From Bog-950 sp044228435 (GTDB lineage Bacteria; Bacteroidota; Bacteroidia; Chitinophagales; LD1): 64,000 nt of DNA. The translations under genes and the position numbers were made by a program. Below are positions 7,471 to 17,564 of the stretch, piece by piece. The notes under the pieces are model-generated. The model was not told the origin of the DNA and did no database searches. It was given only the letters and a program-made list of their open reading frames with translations. Position 1 is the first letter of the stretch; each line of letters begins with the position of its first letter. The stretch covers positions 1 through 64,000 of the forward strand of contig JBGAUW010000004.1 in assembly GCA_044228435.1 (NCBI GenBank), read 5' to 3'.

Positions 7471-10311
7471 ATGGGATATACAGACGGAGTTGAGAACAAG
7501 CTTTTTTTGATAGATGCTTATGCACTAATTTTTCGCGCCTATTTTGCCTTTGGCAAAACGCCGCTACTAAACTCTAAGGGCCAGAACGTATCGGCCATTA
7601 CGGGCTTTGTAAACACACTTTACGAGTTAATACAAAAAGAAAAACCCAGCCATTTGGCGGTGGTGTTTGATTTGGGCGGCAGTAGCGAGCGCGAAGCCGA
7701 CTATGCCGAATACAAGGCCAACCGCCAGGAAACCCCCGAGGATATTTTGTTTGCAGTGCCTTATATACAGCAAATTATACGTGCCTGGCATATACCCGTG
7801 CTGCAATGCGAAGGCTGCGAGGCCGATGATGTAATTGGCACCCTGGCCAAACGCAAAGCTGCTGAAGGCCATGTGGTATATATGGTTACGCCCGATAAGG
7901 ATTTTGCCCAACTGGTAGACACCAACATTTTTATTTATAAGCCAGGCCGACAAGGCGGCGAGGTAGAAATAATGGGGGTAGAAGAAGTAAAAGCCAAGTG
8001 GGAAGTAGATAACCCCTTGCAGGTAATTGACATATTGGGTATGTGGGGCGATGCAGTTGATAATATACCTGGCATACCGAGTGTAGGCGAAAAGACTGCT
8101 AAAAAACTGATAAAGCAATATGGCAGTATGGAAAATACAATTGCCAATGCCGCTAATATTAAAGGTAAGCTGGGCGAAAACATCCGCAACTTTGCCGAGC
8201 AGGGTCTGCTTAGTAAAAAGCTGGCCACTATTAAGCTGGATGTAGATATACACGCTACCGATGATGAACTGAAAATGGAGGAGCCGGATAAAGAAAAGCT
8301 GGGCGCTATTTTTACAGAACTGGAGTTTAGAACCCTGGGCAGAAGAATTTTAGGCAATGATTTTAGTGTAAATACCGGAGCCGCTACTCCCACCAATTCA
8401 CCTAAGAGTGCAGAACCCGCGGCAGGCAATCCCAGCCAGGGCAGTTTGTTTGGCGATGGCGATGCAGCTGTTACCACCGGTGGTGAATTTATGCCGGGTA
8501 AAAATGTTGGCAATACCCCCCATACTTATAAGGCGGTGCAAACCAAAGAAGAGATTGCTGAGTTAGTAAAGCTGCTAAACGAAGCCGAAGAGTTTTGTTT
8601 TGATACCGAAACTACCGGCCTCGATTATTTTAGCTTAGATATGGTGGGCATGAGCTTTTCGGTAAAAGAGGGCGAGGCTTATTATGTGCCCACACCAGGC
8701 AACTATGAGGATACCAAACGCATAGTAGCCCACTTTAAGCCTTTGCTTGAAAGTAAGACTAAAACCAAAATAGGGCAGAATATTAAGTTCGATTTTCAGG
8801 TGTTTAAGCGCTATGATGTAGAGGTTTGTATGCCGCTATACGATACCATGTTAGCGCACTACCTAGTTGAGCCTGATTTAAAACACGGTATGGATTACCT
8901 GGCCGAAACTTACCTTGGCTATACACCGGTATCGATTGAAGAACTGATTGGCAAAAAAGGAAAGAACCAGGGCAACATGCGCGATGTGCCGTTAGAGAAG
9001 ATTACCGAATACGCTGCCGAAGATGCCGATATAACCCTGCAGCTAAAGCACAAATTAGCACCTATGCTAATAGAGCAGGATGTAGAAAAAGTATTACACG
9101 AAATTGAGCACCCGCTGATAGAAACGCTAGCTGCCCTTGAATACGAAGGCGTGAAAATAGATGAGCCTTTTTTACGTAATTACTCGAAAGAACTGGAGGT
9201 AGATTTATTAAAGGTGCGCGATGAGATTTTTCAATTGGCGGGCATGGAATTTAATGTGGATTCGCCTAAGCAGTTAGGCGATGTGCTATACGGCCACTTA
9301 AAAATTCCGTTTGAGGGTAAAAAGACTTCTACCGGTCAGCTTTCTACTAATGAAGATGCCCTTTCGGGTTTGGTAAAGCACCACCCCATTGCCGGCAAAA
9401 TTTTAGATTATCGCGAGCTGGCCAAGCTGAAATCTACATATGTAGATTCGCTTCCCCTGCTTATTAACCCTAAAACAGGCAGGGTGCATTCTACCTTCCG
9501 CCAAGCAGTAGCTGCTACCGGCCGCTTAGCCAGCGATAACCCCAACCTGCAAAATATTCCTATCCGCACCGAGCGCGGGCAGCAGGTGCGCAAAGCTTTT
9601 ATCCCCCGCAATGAAGAGTATGTAATTCTATCGGCCGATTACTCGCAAATAGAGTTGCGTATAGTGGCAGAGTTGAGCGGCGACGAAAATTTGTTAGAGG
9701 CCTTTACCAATAAACTGGATATACATACCGCCACGGCGGCCAAGGTGTACGATGTAGCTATTAGTGGCGTAACTAAAGATATGCGCTATAAAGCTAAGAG
9801 CGTAAACTTTGGTATTATATACGGGCAGGGCGCCTTTGGCCTTTCGGAAAACATAGGTGTAAGCCGCGGCGAAGCCAAGGATATTATAGAGAACTATTTT
9901 AAGCAGTTTCCGAAGATTAAGGAGTACATGAACCAAAACATAAACTTTGCCCGCGAGCATGGTTATGTGCAAACTATTAAAGGCCGCCGCCGGTATTTAA
10001 AAGATATTAACTCGAAAAACTTTACCGTGCGCGGCTTTGCCGAACGAAATGCCATTAACTCGCCGGTGCAGGGCAGTGCGGCCGATTTGATTAAACTGGC
10101 CATGATTGATATACACCATGAGTTTAAAAAGCGCAACTTTAAATCGCGCATGACCTTGCAGGTGCATGATGAGTTGGTGTTTGATGCCCATAAAGATGAA
10201 GTGGAAATTATTAAACCTATCATTTACGAAAAAATGACCCATGCTATTAAAACCCGCGTGCCGCTCGAAGCCGAAATAGGCGTAGGTATTAATTGGTTAG
10301 AGGCGCATTAG
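7471..10311 (+). CDS. polA: DNA polymerase I
   Basis: A 946-residue, complete Pol I. Residues 1 to about 300 are the 5' nuclease domain (LFLIDAYALIFRAYFAF; EADDVIGTLA; GIPSVGEKTA helix-hairpin-helix). A low-complexity linker at about 310-340 leads to the 3'-5' exonuclease, which keeps DTETTGLD near residue 380, so proofreading should be active. The polymerase domain has motif A, DYSQIELRIVAELS, near residue 722, motif B around RYKAKSVNFGIIYG, and motif C, VHDELVFD, near residue 897. It acts in Okazaki fragment maturation and repair. The start gives a few residues before the usual LFLIDAYA; no better downstream start exists. Confidence 0.96.
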   Translation: MGYTDGVENKLFLIDAYALIFRAYFAFGKTPLLNSKGQNVSAITGFVNTLYELIQKEKPSHLAVVFDLGGSSEREADYAEYKANRQETPEDILFAVPYIQQIIRAWHIPVLQCEGCEADDVIGTLAKRKAAEGHVVYMVTPDKDFAQLVDTNIFIYKPGRQGGEVEIMGVEEVKAKWEVDNPLQVIDILGMWGDAVDNIPGIPSVGEKTAKKLIKQYGSMENTIANAANIKGKLGENIRNFAEQGLLSKKLATIKLDVDIHATDDELKMEEPDKEKLGAIFTELEFRTLGRRILGNDFSVNTGAATPTNSPKSAEPAAGNPSQGSLFGDGDAAVTTGGEFMPGKNVGNTPHTYKAVQTKEEIAELVKLLNEAEEFCFDTETTGLDYFSLDMVGMSFSVKEGEAYYVPTPGNYEDTKRIVAHFKPLLESKTKTKIGQNIKFDFQVFKRYDVEVCMPLYDTMLAHYLVEPDLKHGMDYLAETYLGYTPVSIEELIGKKGKNQGNMRDVPLEKITEYAAEDADITLQLKHKLAPMLIEQDVEKVLHEIEHPLIETLAALEYEGVKIDEPFLRNYSKELEVDLLKVRDEIFQLAGMEFNVDSPKQLGDVLYGHLKIPFEGKKTSTGQLSTNEDALSGLVKHHPIAGKILDYRELAKLKSTYVDSLPLLINPKTGRVHSTFRQAVAATGRLASDNPNLQNIPIRTERGQQVRKAFIPRNEEYVILSADYSQIELRIVAELSGDENLLEAFTNKLDIHTATAAKVYDVAISGVTKDMRYKAKSVNFGIIYGQGAFGLSENIGVSRGEAKDIIENYFKQFPKIKEYMNQNINFAREHGYVQTIKGRRRYLKDINSKNFTVRGFAERNAINSPVQGSAADLIKLAMIDIHHEFKKRNFKSRMTLQVHDELVFDAHKDEVEIIKPIIYEKMTHAIKTRVPLEAEIGVGINWLEAH

Positions 10312-10322
10312 AGCCATTTTTT

Positions 10323-10339
10323 TATTTTCACGCCTCAAT
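10323..10339 (+). promoter_or_regulatory. Probable lysS promoter element
   Basis: TATTTTCA plus CGCCTCAAT lies between the polA stop and the lysS ATG. It matches the block upstream of polA (7442-7458). The 35-base gap leaves room for a separate promoter, so lysS need not depend on readthrough from polA. Confidence 0.35.
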
Positions 10340-10346
10340 TTTTTAT

Positions 10347-11873
10347 ATGAATCAGGAATTAAACGACCAGGAATTAGTTAGAAGAGAAAAGCTGACCAAG
10401 CTTAATGAAATGGGTATTGATGCCTACCCGGCACCCGCCTTTGACGTTAATTATACCACAAAACAAATTTTGGCTGACTATAATGATGCCGATAAGAACT
10501 TTCAGGATGTGAGCATTGCCGGCCGTATAATGAGCATTAACAGCAAGGGTAAGGTTACCTTTTTTAAAATACAGGACCAGGTTGGAAAAATTCAGCTTTT
10601 TGTAAGCATTGATAATGTATGCCCCGGCGAAGACAAAACATTTTACACTTCGGTAGTAACACACTTGTTAGACCTTGGCGATTTTATTGGTGTTAAAGGC
10701 GAAACCTTTATTACCAAAACCGGCGAAACGTCTATCCGGGTAAAAGAACTGACGGTGCTTGGAAAAGCCCTTCGTCCGCTACCGGTAGTAAAAGTGAAGG
10801 ATGGCGAAACGTTTGATGCCTTCTCGGATGTGGAGTTGCGCTACCGCCAGCGCTATGTTGATTTGGTAGTAAACCCGCACGTGCGCGCAACGTTTATTAA
10901 GCGCACTAAAATGATACAAACCATGCGCGACTTTTTGAACGGGCATGGAGCACTTGAAGTAGATACACCGGTATTGCAAAACATACCGGGTGGCGCTGCC
11001 GCAAGGCCGTTTACCACGCACCACAATGCGTTGGATGTGCCTTTTTACCTGCGCATTGCCAACGAACTTTACTTAAAGCGCCTGATAGTAGGCGGCTTTG
11101 ATTTTGTATATGAGTTTAGCCGCAACTTCCGCAACGAGGGTATAGACCGCACACACAACCCAGAGTTTACGGTGCTTGAGTTTTACGTGGCCTATAAAGA
11201 TTATTTCTGGATGATGGATTACACCGAGCAGATGATGGAAAAAATTGCCCTCGCTCTGCACGGCACTACCGACGTTCCTTTCGGCGATAAAACCATCAAC
11301 TTTAAAGCGCCATTTAAAAGAGTAGCTATTTACGATGCTATTAAAGAACATACCGGTTTTGATGTAAGCGAAATGGATGAGGCGCAATTGCTGGATGTTT
11401 GCAAAAAACTGCACATTGAAACCGATGCCAGCATGGGCAAAGGCAAATTGATTGACGAAATATTTGGCAATAAGTGCGAAGGCAATTTTATACAGCCAAC
11501 GTTTATAATTGATTACCCGGTAGAGCTAAGCCCGCTAACTAAAAAGCACCGCAGTAAACCCGGCCTGGTAGAGCGCTTTGAGTTAATGATTAACGGCAAA
11601 GAGATTGCCAACGCGTATACCGAGTTGAACGACCCGTTGGACCAGCGCGCCCGCTTTGAAGAGCAGGTAGAGCTGATGAAGCGCGGCGACGATGAGGCTA
11701 TGTTTATAGACCATGACTTTTTACGCGCACTGGAGTACGGCATGCCGCCAACTTCGGGTATCGGTATTGGTATAGACCGCTTGGCTATGCTAATGACTAA
11801 TAACACTACCATACAAGAGGTATTGTTGTTTCCGCAAATGCGCCCCGAAAAACCTGTTGAGAAAGCAGAATAA
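10347..11873 (+). CDS. lysS: Lysine--tRNA ligase (class II)
   Basis: A 508-residue lysyl-tRNA synthetase from the ATG at 10347 (MNQELNDQELVRREKL). An in-frame upstream start at 10293 would lie inside polA and add an unrelated 18-residue leader, so I reject it. An N-terminal OB-fold anticodon-binding domain is followed by the class II catalytic core, with motif 2 in NFRNEGIDRTHNPEFT and motif 3 in GIGIGIDRLAML. It charges tRNA-Lys. A strong hairpin terminator follows 20 bases after the stop. Confidence 0.96.
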   Translation: MNQELNDQELVRREKLTKLNEMGIDAYPAPAFDVNYTTKQILADYNDADKNFQDVSIAGRIMSINSKGKVTFFKIQDQVGKIQLFVSIDNVCPGEDKTFYTSVVTHLLDLGDFIGVKGETFITKTGETSIRVKELTVLGKALRPLPVVKVKDGETFDAFSDVELRYRQRYVDLVVNPHVRATFIKRTKMIQTMRDFLNGHGALEVDTPVLQNIPGGAAARPFTTHHNALDVPFYLRIANELYLKRLIVGGFDFVYEFSRNFRNEGIDRTHNPEFTVLEFYVAYKDYFWMMDYTEQMMEKIALALHGTTDVPFGDKTINFKAPFKRVAIYDAIKEHTGFDVSEMDEAQLLDVCKKLHIETDASMGKGKLIDEIFGNKCEGNFIQPTFIIDYPVELSPLTKKHRSKPGLVERFELMINGKEIANAYTELNDPLDQRARFEEQVELMKRGDDEAMFIDHDFLRALEYGMPPTSGIGIGIDRLAMLMTNNTTIQEVLLFPQMRPEKPVEKAE

Positions 11874-11892
11874 ATTTTTTATCAAAAATTGG

Positions 11893-11927
11893 AAAGCAAC
11901 TTCGCACTAAACGGAGTTGCTTTTTCG
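11893..11927 (+). terminator. Rho-independent terminator of lysS
   Basis: Stem AAAGCAACTTCG (11893-11904), loop CACTAAA, stem CGGAGTTGCTTT (11912-11923) with one G-T wobble pair, then further T residues. Confidence 0.85.
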
Positions 11928-11969
11928 TTTAGTTACAGATTAAGTAATTTGCAGGCATAAACCACAGTA

Positions 11970-13748
11970 ATGAACAAGCGAATCTTTCTTTTTGCAGCGG
12001 CTGTATTCTTAATTTCTACTTATTGTTTTTCGCAAACGGGCTCGGCCCCTAAAACCTTTAGCCAGGAAGATTGGGATAAGCTTAGCCAGCCGGCAAAAGA
12101 CTCTATTAATAAATTGCTACTCCAAAAATTTGAAGAGGCTAAAAAAGATGCTGCTATACTGGATGAAGGTAACGCCAACCAACTTATTGATGATGCACTA
12201 AAAAATGTAAGTGGCACTACTACCCTTACGCTTGCAGCTTACCCTAAAGCCCGCCTGCGCGATGATATTACCAAACTAAAAAACCTTGAAGAGTTTACCT
12301 GCCTTAGGTGTCGCACTATTGATTTGGCAGGTTTATTTAACCAGCTGGCCGAGTTGCCTAAACTACGCAAGCTTAACCTTTCCGGTGGCGCTTTGCGCGA
12401 TATGCCTAACAGCATTCAGAGGCTAAAAGGGCTTGAGGAGTTGAATTTGAAAGACAACAACTTTACAACCCTGCCCGATTCGTTTGTAAACCTAAAGAAC
12501 CTGCGGGTGCTTAACCTGGAGCACAACGCTTATTTGTACGATGATGATGTGTTTGAGCGAATTAAAAATTTGAAGGTTGAAGAGTTAAACTTTTCGGCCA
12601 GCGGTTTGCTGGAACTGAACAATAAAATTGGCCAGGTAAAAAGCTTAAGGCGGCTTAACCTTTCGGTAAACGATATTAAGGTGTTGCCACCATCGTTTAA
12701 CCAGTTAAGCAATTTACAGCAGCTTAACCTGTCGCAGAATTTTAATATGCAGGTAGATAAGATTGCCTTGTCTATCTCTACCTTAACCGGTATTACCGAT
12801 TTAGATTTAAGCCAGTGCCTGATTGTAAATTTACCCTTAGAAATAAGCAAGCTAACTGCTTTAAGCAGGTTAAACCTTAAGGCCAACCAGTTAAACGCTT
12901 TACCTATCACCTTCGGCTCACTGGTTAATTTAGAATACCTGGATTTGGGTTACCTGGAAATGGGCACCCGCATGAATAAGATTACCGACCTGGGCCCAAC
13001 CTTTAGCAGCTTAAAGAAATTGAAGTTTTTAAACCTTGCGGGTAACCAATTGCAAAACCTGCCAGAGGGTTTTGGCGGCTTAACCCAACTGGAAGAATTA
13101 AACCTGAACCTGAACAAGCTTTCGGCTTTTCCGATAGCAGTAACAAAGCTGGTTAACCTAAAAAGCCTCGACTTAGGATTGAATGCCTTTGGTTCTATTC
13201 CTAGCGAGATAGGCGACCTTACCAAGCTGGAATACCTGAACTTAGACAACAACTTTTTTACCAAAAAAGAAAATAAAATCAGCCAGCTATCATCGGCTAT
13301 TTGCAGCCTTAAAAAGCTAAAAGTGTTTTCTATAAAAGATAATGTAATTGAGGTGTTGCCTGATTGCATAGGCGAGCTTACCAACCTTGAAAAACTGGAT
13401 TTACGCGATAATTTAATTACCGCTATTCCGCCTTCTGTTGCACAATTAAAAAATCTGAAATGGCTGGATTTAAAGGCCAATGATTTTGTGCAGTTGCCAA
13501 CCGACTTTCAAAATCTTACTTCGCTGAAAGAATTAAATCTTTCTATGAACCCGAAAATGAACTTTGCTGCCGAGCAACCTAAGCTGGCACAAATGAAACA
13601 GTTAGAGTTTTTAGATTTAAGCTACAACAACATCTCAAAAGAGCAGATAACACCTTTACGCGAGCAGCTACCCAATTGTAAAGTAATTAACTGGGATTAC
13701 TCGAACAAAGCGCTTCCGCAACCAACTAACCGCAGAAACGAGAAGTAG
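11970..13748 (+). CDS. Secreted leucine-rich repeat protein
   Basis: A 592-residue protein with a clear signal peptide (hydrophobic core at residues 4-18, ending FSQ). From about residue 75 to the end it is a continuous leucine-rich repeat array of roughly 18-20 units of 23-26 residues, with the pattern LxxLxxLNLxxNxLxxLP. No T9SS sorting domain, lipobox or C-terminal anchor is visible, so it is probably periplasmic or freely released. Such arrays bind proteins or glycans; the partner is unknown. It converges on comEC with a single base between the two stops. Confidence 0.88.
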   Translation: MNKRIFLFAAAVFLISTYCFSQTGSAPKTFSQEDWDKLSQPAKDSINKLLLQKFEEAKKDAAILDEGNANQLIDDALKNVSGTTTLTLAAYPKARLRDDITKLKNLEEFTCLRCRTIDLAGLFNQLAELPKLRKLNLSGGALRDMPNSIQRLKGLEELNLKDNNFTTLPDSFVNLKNLRVLNLEHNAYLYDDDVFERIKNLKVEELNFSASGLLELNNKIGQVKSLRRLNLSVNDIKVLPPSFNQLSNLQQLNLSQNFNMQVDKIALSISTLTGITDLDLSQCLIVNLPLEISKLTALSRLNLKANQLNALPITFGSLVNLEYLDLGYLEMGTRMNKITDLGPTFSSLKKLKFLNLAGNQLQNLPEGFGGLTQLEELNLNLNKLSAFPIAVTKLVNLKSLDLGLNAFGSIPSEIGDLTKLEYLNLDNNFFTKKENKISQLSSAICSLKKLKVFSIKDNVIEVLPDCIGELTNLEKLDLRDNLITAIPPSVAQLKNLKWLDLKANDFVQLPTDFQNLTSLKELNLSMNPKMNFAAEQPKLAQMKQLEFLDLSYNNISKEQITPLREQLPNCKVINWDYSNKALPQPTNRRNEK

Positions 13749-13749
13749 G

Positions 13750-15966
13750 TTAAAGATTTTTTGAGTTGAGGTCTTTCAGGTAGGCACCCTGTTGCCCAAC
13801 ATCGTAATATTTTACTTTTAGTTCATCGCACTCGGCTTTCCATTTGGCAAGTTGCCGCGGTTTGTTGGATGAATCGAAAATCAACTCATCAAAAACTACG
13901 GTCTTTTGCAGTTTTGCTACGGCTATTTTAGGGTTGTGCGATACTACTACCAGGTCTACTTTCAGCTTTTTTAATGGCTCTACATCAGCAAATACATAAC
14001 CGGTATCAACGGCTAATATTTTCTGCCCCTCAAATTGCGCTACATTTCCAACCGGTGTTTTTTGCCAGTTGATGGTGCTTTCTTTTTTGATGCCGCAACT
14101 CCACCAGTGGTGACGCACACTAAACAACATATTACCGGTATTATTAAGTAAGGCCGTATCGAAGCCCTGCCAAACCTGGTGGCCCTTAATAAAGGCTAAA
14201 GCACTTTGCCCCCGCACGCTATATACCACCAACTTTTTCTGTTGAGATTCATAAACTGTTTCGCCCACATAAAAGGCCGATAAGCCAAACACAACTACTA
14301 GTAAGGCAAGCAATACCTTTACACGCGGTTGTTCGGTTAGCCAGCAAAAAAGTAAAATGGCTAAATAAATAAGCAACATCTCGGTAGCACTTATGCTTAT
14401 ACCCTGTATAAGCGAAAAGGGAACAGTATCGATGAAGAAGATAAACTTGTTAAGGCCTACCAACATTATATTAAAAACCCATCCTACTGCAGCACCTACA
14501 TAAGGCACCGGGCTAAAAATAAACAGGGCTGTGCCGGCAAATAAAATAAGGTTACTAAGCGGTATAACTACCAGGTTAGATAAAAGAAACAACACCGGGA
14601 ACTGGTAAAAATAAAACAGGCTTAGGGGTAAGGTTGCTATTTGTGCAGCTATGGATACAGCTACTATTTTCCATAAAAAATCAATACTGAAAGACCCGGC
14701 CCATTTTAAGTCGTGCTTAATAAGAACGAGAGGTTTTAGTAACCAGTTTTCTTCATTTTTAAACTTTGGCTTTTTACCATCGCCTATAGTTACCAGGGCA
14801 TAAATTTTAGGGTATAAAAACACAATGCCCAACACGGCTATGTAGCTAAGGCAAAAGCCCACCTCGGTTATAATAAACGGATTGAAAAGAATGAGTACCA
14901 AGGAGCTACCGGCTATAACGTTATACATGTTTACGTTACGTATCAACAACAGGCCCAACTGAATCATAGAAAACATTGCGGCCGAGCGAAGCACCGACGG
15001 GCTTAAACCGGTAAGGCAGGCATAAAACCAAATAAACAAAATGATAATGGCGGCCTTAGCTACCTGGTATCTGCGGCCCAGTTTATCCATAAACTGCAAA
15101 ACAAAATTGAGCATTAAAAACATAATGCCCACATGCAAACCGCTTACACTTAATACGTGCAGTGTGCCCGATGTAGCATAGGCCCGTGTTATATCGCCGC
15201 TCAGGTAATCGTTATAGCCCAGCATAATAGCCGAGGCTACGGCAAAATCATTCTTCTCTTTTACATACTTACTTATAAGCGATAGAAAATAAGCTCGCAG
15301 GCTGTAAACACCGGCCATAAACTTATTGCCCTGTTCGTGGGCACCAATTCTCCATTCGTCTTTTTTAAGGTAAACACTGTGGTATATATTATGGTATGCC
15401 TGGTAGCGCTTGTAGTTAAACTCATCGGGGTTTTTAGGTTCTTCCAATGGTTGTACAGCAGAATTGAAAAGTATGAGGTCGCCGTATTTTACGTTTTCAC
15501 TTTCCTGCGTTCGCGGAATATTAATAAGAAGGCTGCCACGCACCGGTGTAGCATTACTGCCATTTATCACTTTTGTTACGGCACCTACCAATCGTATAGT
15601 TTTCTCTTTGGTTAAAGGGGGGCGTGTAATGGTTGCTATAACCGTGCTTTGCGGCTGCAAATAGTGTCGGAAGTGGGCCGGGTAGTTGCTTTCGGTATTA
15701 AACCACGCAAGCAAATACCCAAACGAAATAAGCAGTGCGGATATAGCTATGCCGCCGGCAATTTTAAACCGGTAGGCATTTTCTAAATTTTGGCGCGCGT
15801 TTAAAACAAAAATACTAATTAGGGAAACGAAGAAAATAGCAGTTGCCGGATATAGTATAAGCGTAGATACATGAAATGTAAAATCGGCCGCAATTTCAAT
15901 GCAAATGCCCGCAATAAGCGCCAGGGTAATTCTAACTAAAGGAGCCTCGCTCCAAAAACTTCTCAT
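13750..15966 (-). CDS. comEC: ComEC/Rec2 family DNA-uptake channel
   Basis: A 738-residue polytopic membrane protein. The N-terminal part (to about 215) has two or three membrane segments and a DUF4131-like extracytoplasmic domain. The central competence domain (about 225-520) contains the signature SGTLHVLSVSGLHVGIMFL. The C-terminal 150 residues resemble the MBL-like domain of ComEC but lack the HxHxDH metal motif, so this part should be catalytically dead. ComEC forms the inner-membrane channel for transforming DNA. comF lies nearby on the other strand. Absence of an active nuclease-like domain appears common in Bacteroidota ComEC; here the remnant is still readable. Confidence 0.9.
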   Translation of the reverse strand: MRSFWSEAPLVRITLALIAGICIEIAADFTFHVSTLILYPATAIFFVSLISIFVLNARQNLENAYRFKIAGGIAISALLISFGYLLAWFNTESNYPAHFRHYLQPQSTVIATITRPPLTKEKTIRLVGAVTKVINGSNATPVRGSLLINIPRTQESENVKYGDLILFNSAVQPLEEPKNPDEFNYKRYQAYHNIYHSVYLKKDEWRIGAHEQGNKFMAGVYSLRAYFLSLISKYVKEKNDFAVASAIMLGYNDYLSGDITRAYATSGTLHVLSVSGLHVGIMFLMLNFVLQFMDKLGRRYQVAKAAIIILFIWFYACLTGLSPSVLRSAAMFSMIQLGLLLIRNVNMYNVIAGSSLVLILFNPFIITEVGFCLSYIAVLGIVFLYPKIYALVTIGDGKKPKFKNEENWLLKPLVLIKHDLKWAGSFSIDFLWKIVAVSIAAQIATLPLSLFYFYQFPVLFLLSNLVVIPLSNLILFAGTALFIFSPVPYVGAAVGWVFNIMLVGLNKFIFFIDTVPFSLIQGISISATEMLLIYLAILLFCWLTEQPRVKVLLALLVVVFGLSAFYVGETVYESQQKKLVVYSVRGQSALAFIKGHQVWQGFDTALLNNTGNMLFSVRHHWWSCGIKKESTINWQKTPVGNVAQFEGQKILAVDTGYVFADVEPLKKLKVDLVVVSHNPKIAVAKLQKTVVFDELIFDSSNKPRQLAKWKAECDELKVKYYDVGQQGAYLKDLNSKNL

Positions 15967-15995
15967 GAATTATTGAAATTGCTTTTTAAATTTAA

Positions 15996-16763
15996 TTGAA
16001 AAATTGTCTTGTGCTTGACCATATTGATATTTACGACCTTATTTTTGTAGACATAGAAACGGTTCCGGGTTTCTCCTCGCACACGCAGCTAAGCGATGCC
16101 ATGAAAGAGATGTGGGCCTCTAAATATTTGTTTTTTAAAGGCGAAAACGATACTTCGGAAGAAGGATACCTTAAACGTGCTGGTGTGTTTGCCGAGTTTG
16201 CCAAAATAGTGTGCATAAGCATAGGGTATTTTAAAACTGATAAACAAACCAACCGCCGCACCTTCCGGATTAAATCTTTTTCGGGCGATGACGAAAAAGT
16301 ATTATTAAGCGAGTTTACCCAATTAATCAGCACAGCTTTCGATTCGGGGCGATATCATTTCTGCGGGCATAATATCCGCGAGTTCGATATCCCTTTTCTG
16401 TGCCGGCGCATGCTAATTAACGGAGTGGGGTTGCCTGCTATGCTGGATATTTCGGGTAAAAAACCGTGGGAAACTTTCGATGTGGATACCATGCAGCTTT
16501 GGAAGTTTGGCGACTTTAAGCACTATACGTCTTTAAGGCTACTGTGCGAAATAATGAATATACCTACGCCTAAAGATGCCATAGATGGAAAAGATGTTTG
16601 CCGCGTTTACTGGCAAGAGCAGGGCCTTGACCGGATTGTAATTTACTGCCAGAAAGATATAGTAGCTGTAGCACGCTTACTTTTAAAATTTAAAGGCGAT
16701 ACTACTGAGTTGAGTGATGCAGATGTAATTATAACCACCGAGCCTAATGCTGCAGTTACTTAA
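15996..16763 (+). CDS. DnaQ-like 3'-5' exonuclease (PolB exo2-type)
   Basis: A 255-residue DEDD-superfamily exonuclease. Exo I is FVDIETVPG, exo II lies in HFCGHNIREFDIPFLCRR, and exo III is YCQKDIVAVARLLL. This arrangement matches the predicted PolB-like 3'-5' exonucleases. It is free-standing with no polymerase domain. The start is uncertain: TTG at 15996 or the in-frame GTG at 16011 are both possible, and no ATG precedes the first motif. Its end overlaps comF by 17 bases, so the two are probably co-transcribed. Confidence 0.85.
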   Translation: MKNCLVLDHIDIYDLIFVDIETVPGFSSHTQLSDAMKEMWASKYLFFKGENDTSEEGYLKRAGVFAEFAKIVCISIGYFKTDKQTNRRTFRIKSFSGDDEKVLLSEFTQLISTAFDSGRYHFCGHNIREFDIPFLCRRMLINGVGLPAMLDISGKKPWETFDVDTMQLWKFGDFKHYTSLRLLCEIMNIPTPKDAIDGKDVCRVYWQEQGLDRIVIYCQKDIVAVARLLLKFKGDTTELSDADVIITTEPNAAVT

Positions 16764-17454
16764 AAAATACAGCTCCGATTTATTTGGCCTTTTCTATCCG
16801 CACGTTTGCCTGGCCTGCAGTGCAAACCTATTACCAAGCGAAGAAGTTATTTGTTTTCGTTGCGAAAGCGAGCTGCCCAAAACAGCACATTATAATAACC
16901 CCGATAATGCTCTAATGAACCGCTTTGCCGGCCGGGTAAATATTGCCGGAGCAGCGGCCATGTACCAGTTTAATAAAGGCGGTAGCGTACAACATTTACT
17001 GCACCAGCTAAAATACCGCGGGCGGCAGGATGTGGGGGAGTATATTGGCAAAAGCCTGGGGCATCAATTAAAAAATCCCGATTCGGTAATTACCCATATA
17101 GATATAGTAGTACCGGTGCCCCTGCATTGGAAAAAATTGCGCAAGCGGGGCTACAATCAGTGCGACCCGTTGGCAAAAGGTATAGCCGATACTTTAGGCG
17201 TTCCGTTTTCGGATACGGCATTAGAGCGGAGGCACGAAAATGTATCGCAAACCGGCAAAACCCGGTTTGAACGTTGGGAAAACGTAGCCGAAATTTTTGC
17301 AGTAGCCGAGCCCGAAAAACTGGAGGGTAAACACGTACTGCTGGTGGACGATGTGGTTACCACCGGTGCCACCGCCGAGGCCTGTTTGCAAACAATTCTT
17401 AAAATTAACAACACTAAGGCCAGTTTTGCCGCCATTGCGATGGCTGTACGGTAG
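16747..17454 (+). CDS. comF: ComF family phosphoribosyltransferase-like protein
   Basis: A 235-residue protein. The N-terminus carries a four-cysteine zinc site (HVCLACSANL, then ICFRC). The C-terminal half is a type I phosphoribosyltransferase fold with the PRPP loop VLLVDDVVTTGATAEAC. ComF proteins are needed for natural transformation in several bacteria and are thought to act on incoming single-stranded DNA. The ATG lies within the end of the exonuclease gene. Together with comEC this suggests that the organism may be naturally competent. Confidence 0.9.
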   Translation: MLQLLKKYSSDLFGLFYPHVCLACSANLLPSEEVICFRCESELPKTAHYNNPDNALMNRFAGRVNIAGAAAMYQFNKGGSVQHLLHQLKYRGRQDVGEYIGKSLGHQLKNPDSVITHIDIVVPVPLHWKKLRKRGYNQCDPLAKGIADTLGVPFSDTALERRHENVSQTGKTRFERWENVAEIFAVAEPEKLEGKHVLLVDDVVTTGATAEACLQTILKINNTKASFAAIAMAVR

Positions 17455-17564
17455 GCTACACTTACTTTAACAGTGTTGATTTCGAGGTTTTTATTATCCT
17501 TGTTATGAAACATATTTGCCGGTATTCGGTATAACTCGCTGAACCATATAAACAGTTGTTGCTA

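Noticed and set aside
7627..8253. 208-codon open frame on the minus strand inside polA
   Set aside because: It is antisense to a highly conserved part of polA, its translation shows no domain, and long antisense frames are frequent with this codon use.
10293..10346. Upstream start for lysS inside polA
   Set aside because: It would add 18 residues without similarity to LysS; the ATG at 10347 gives the usual N-terminus.
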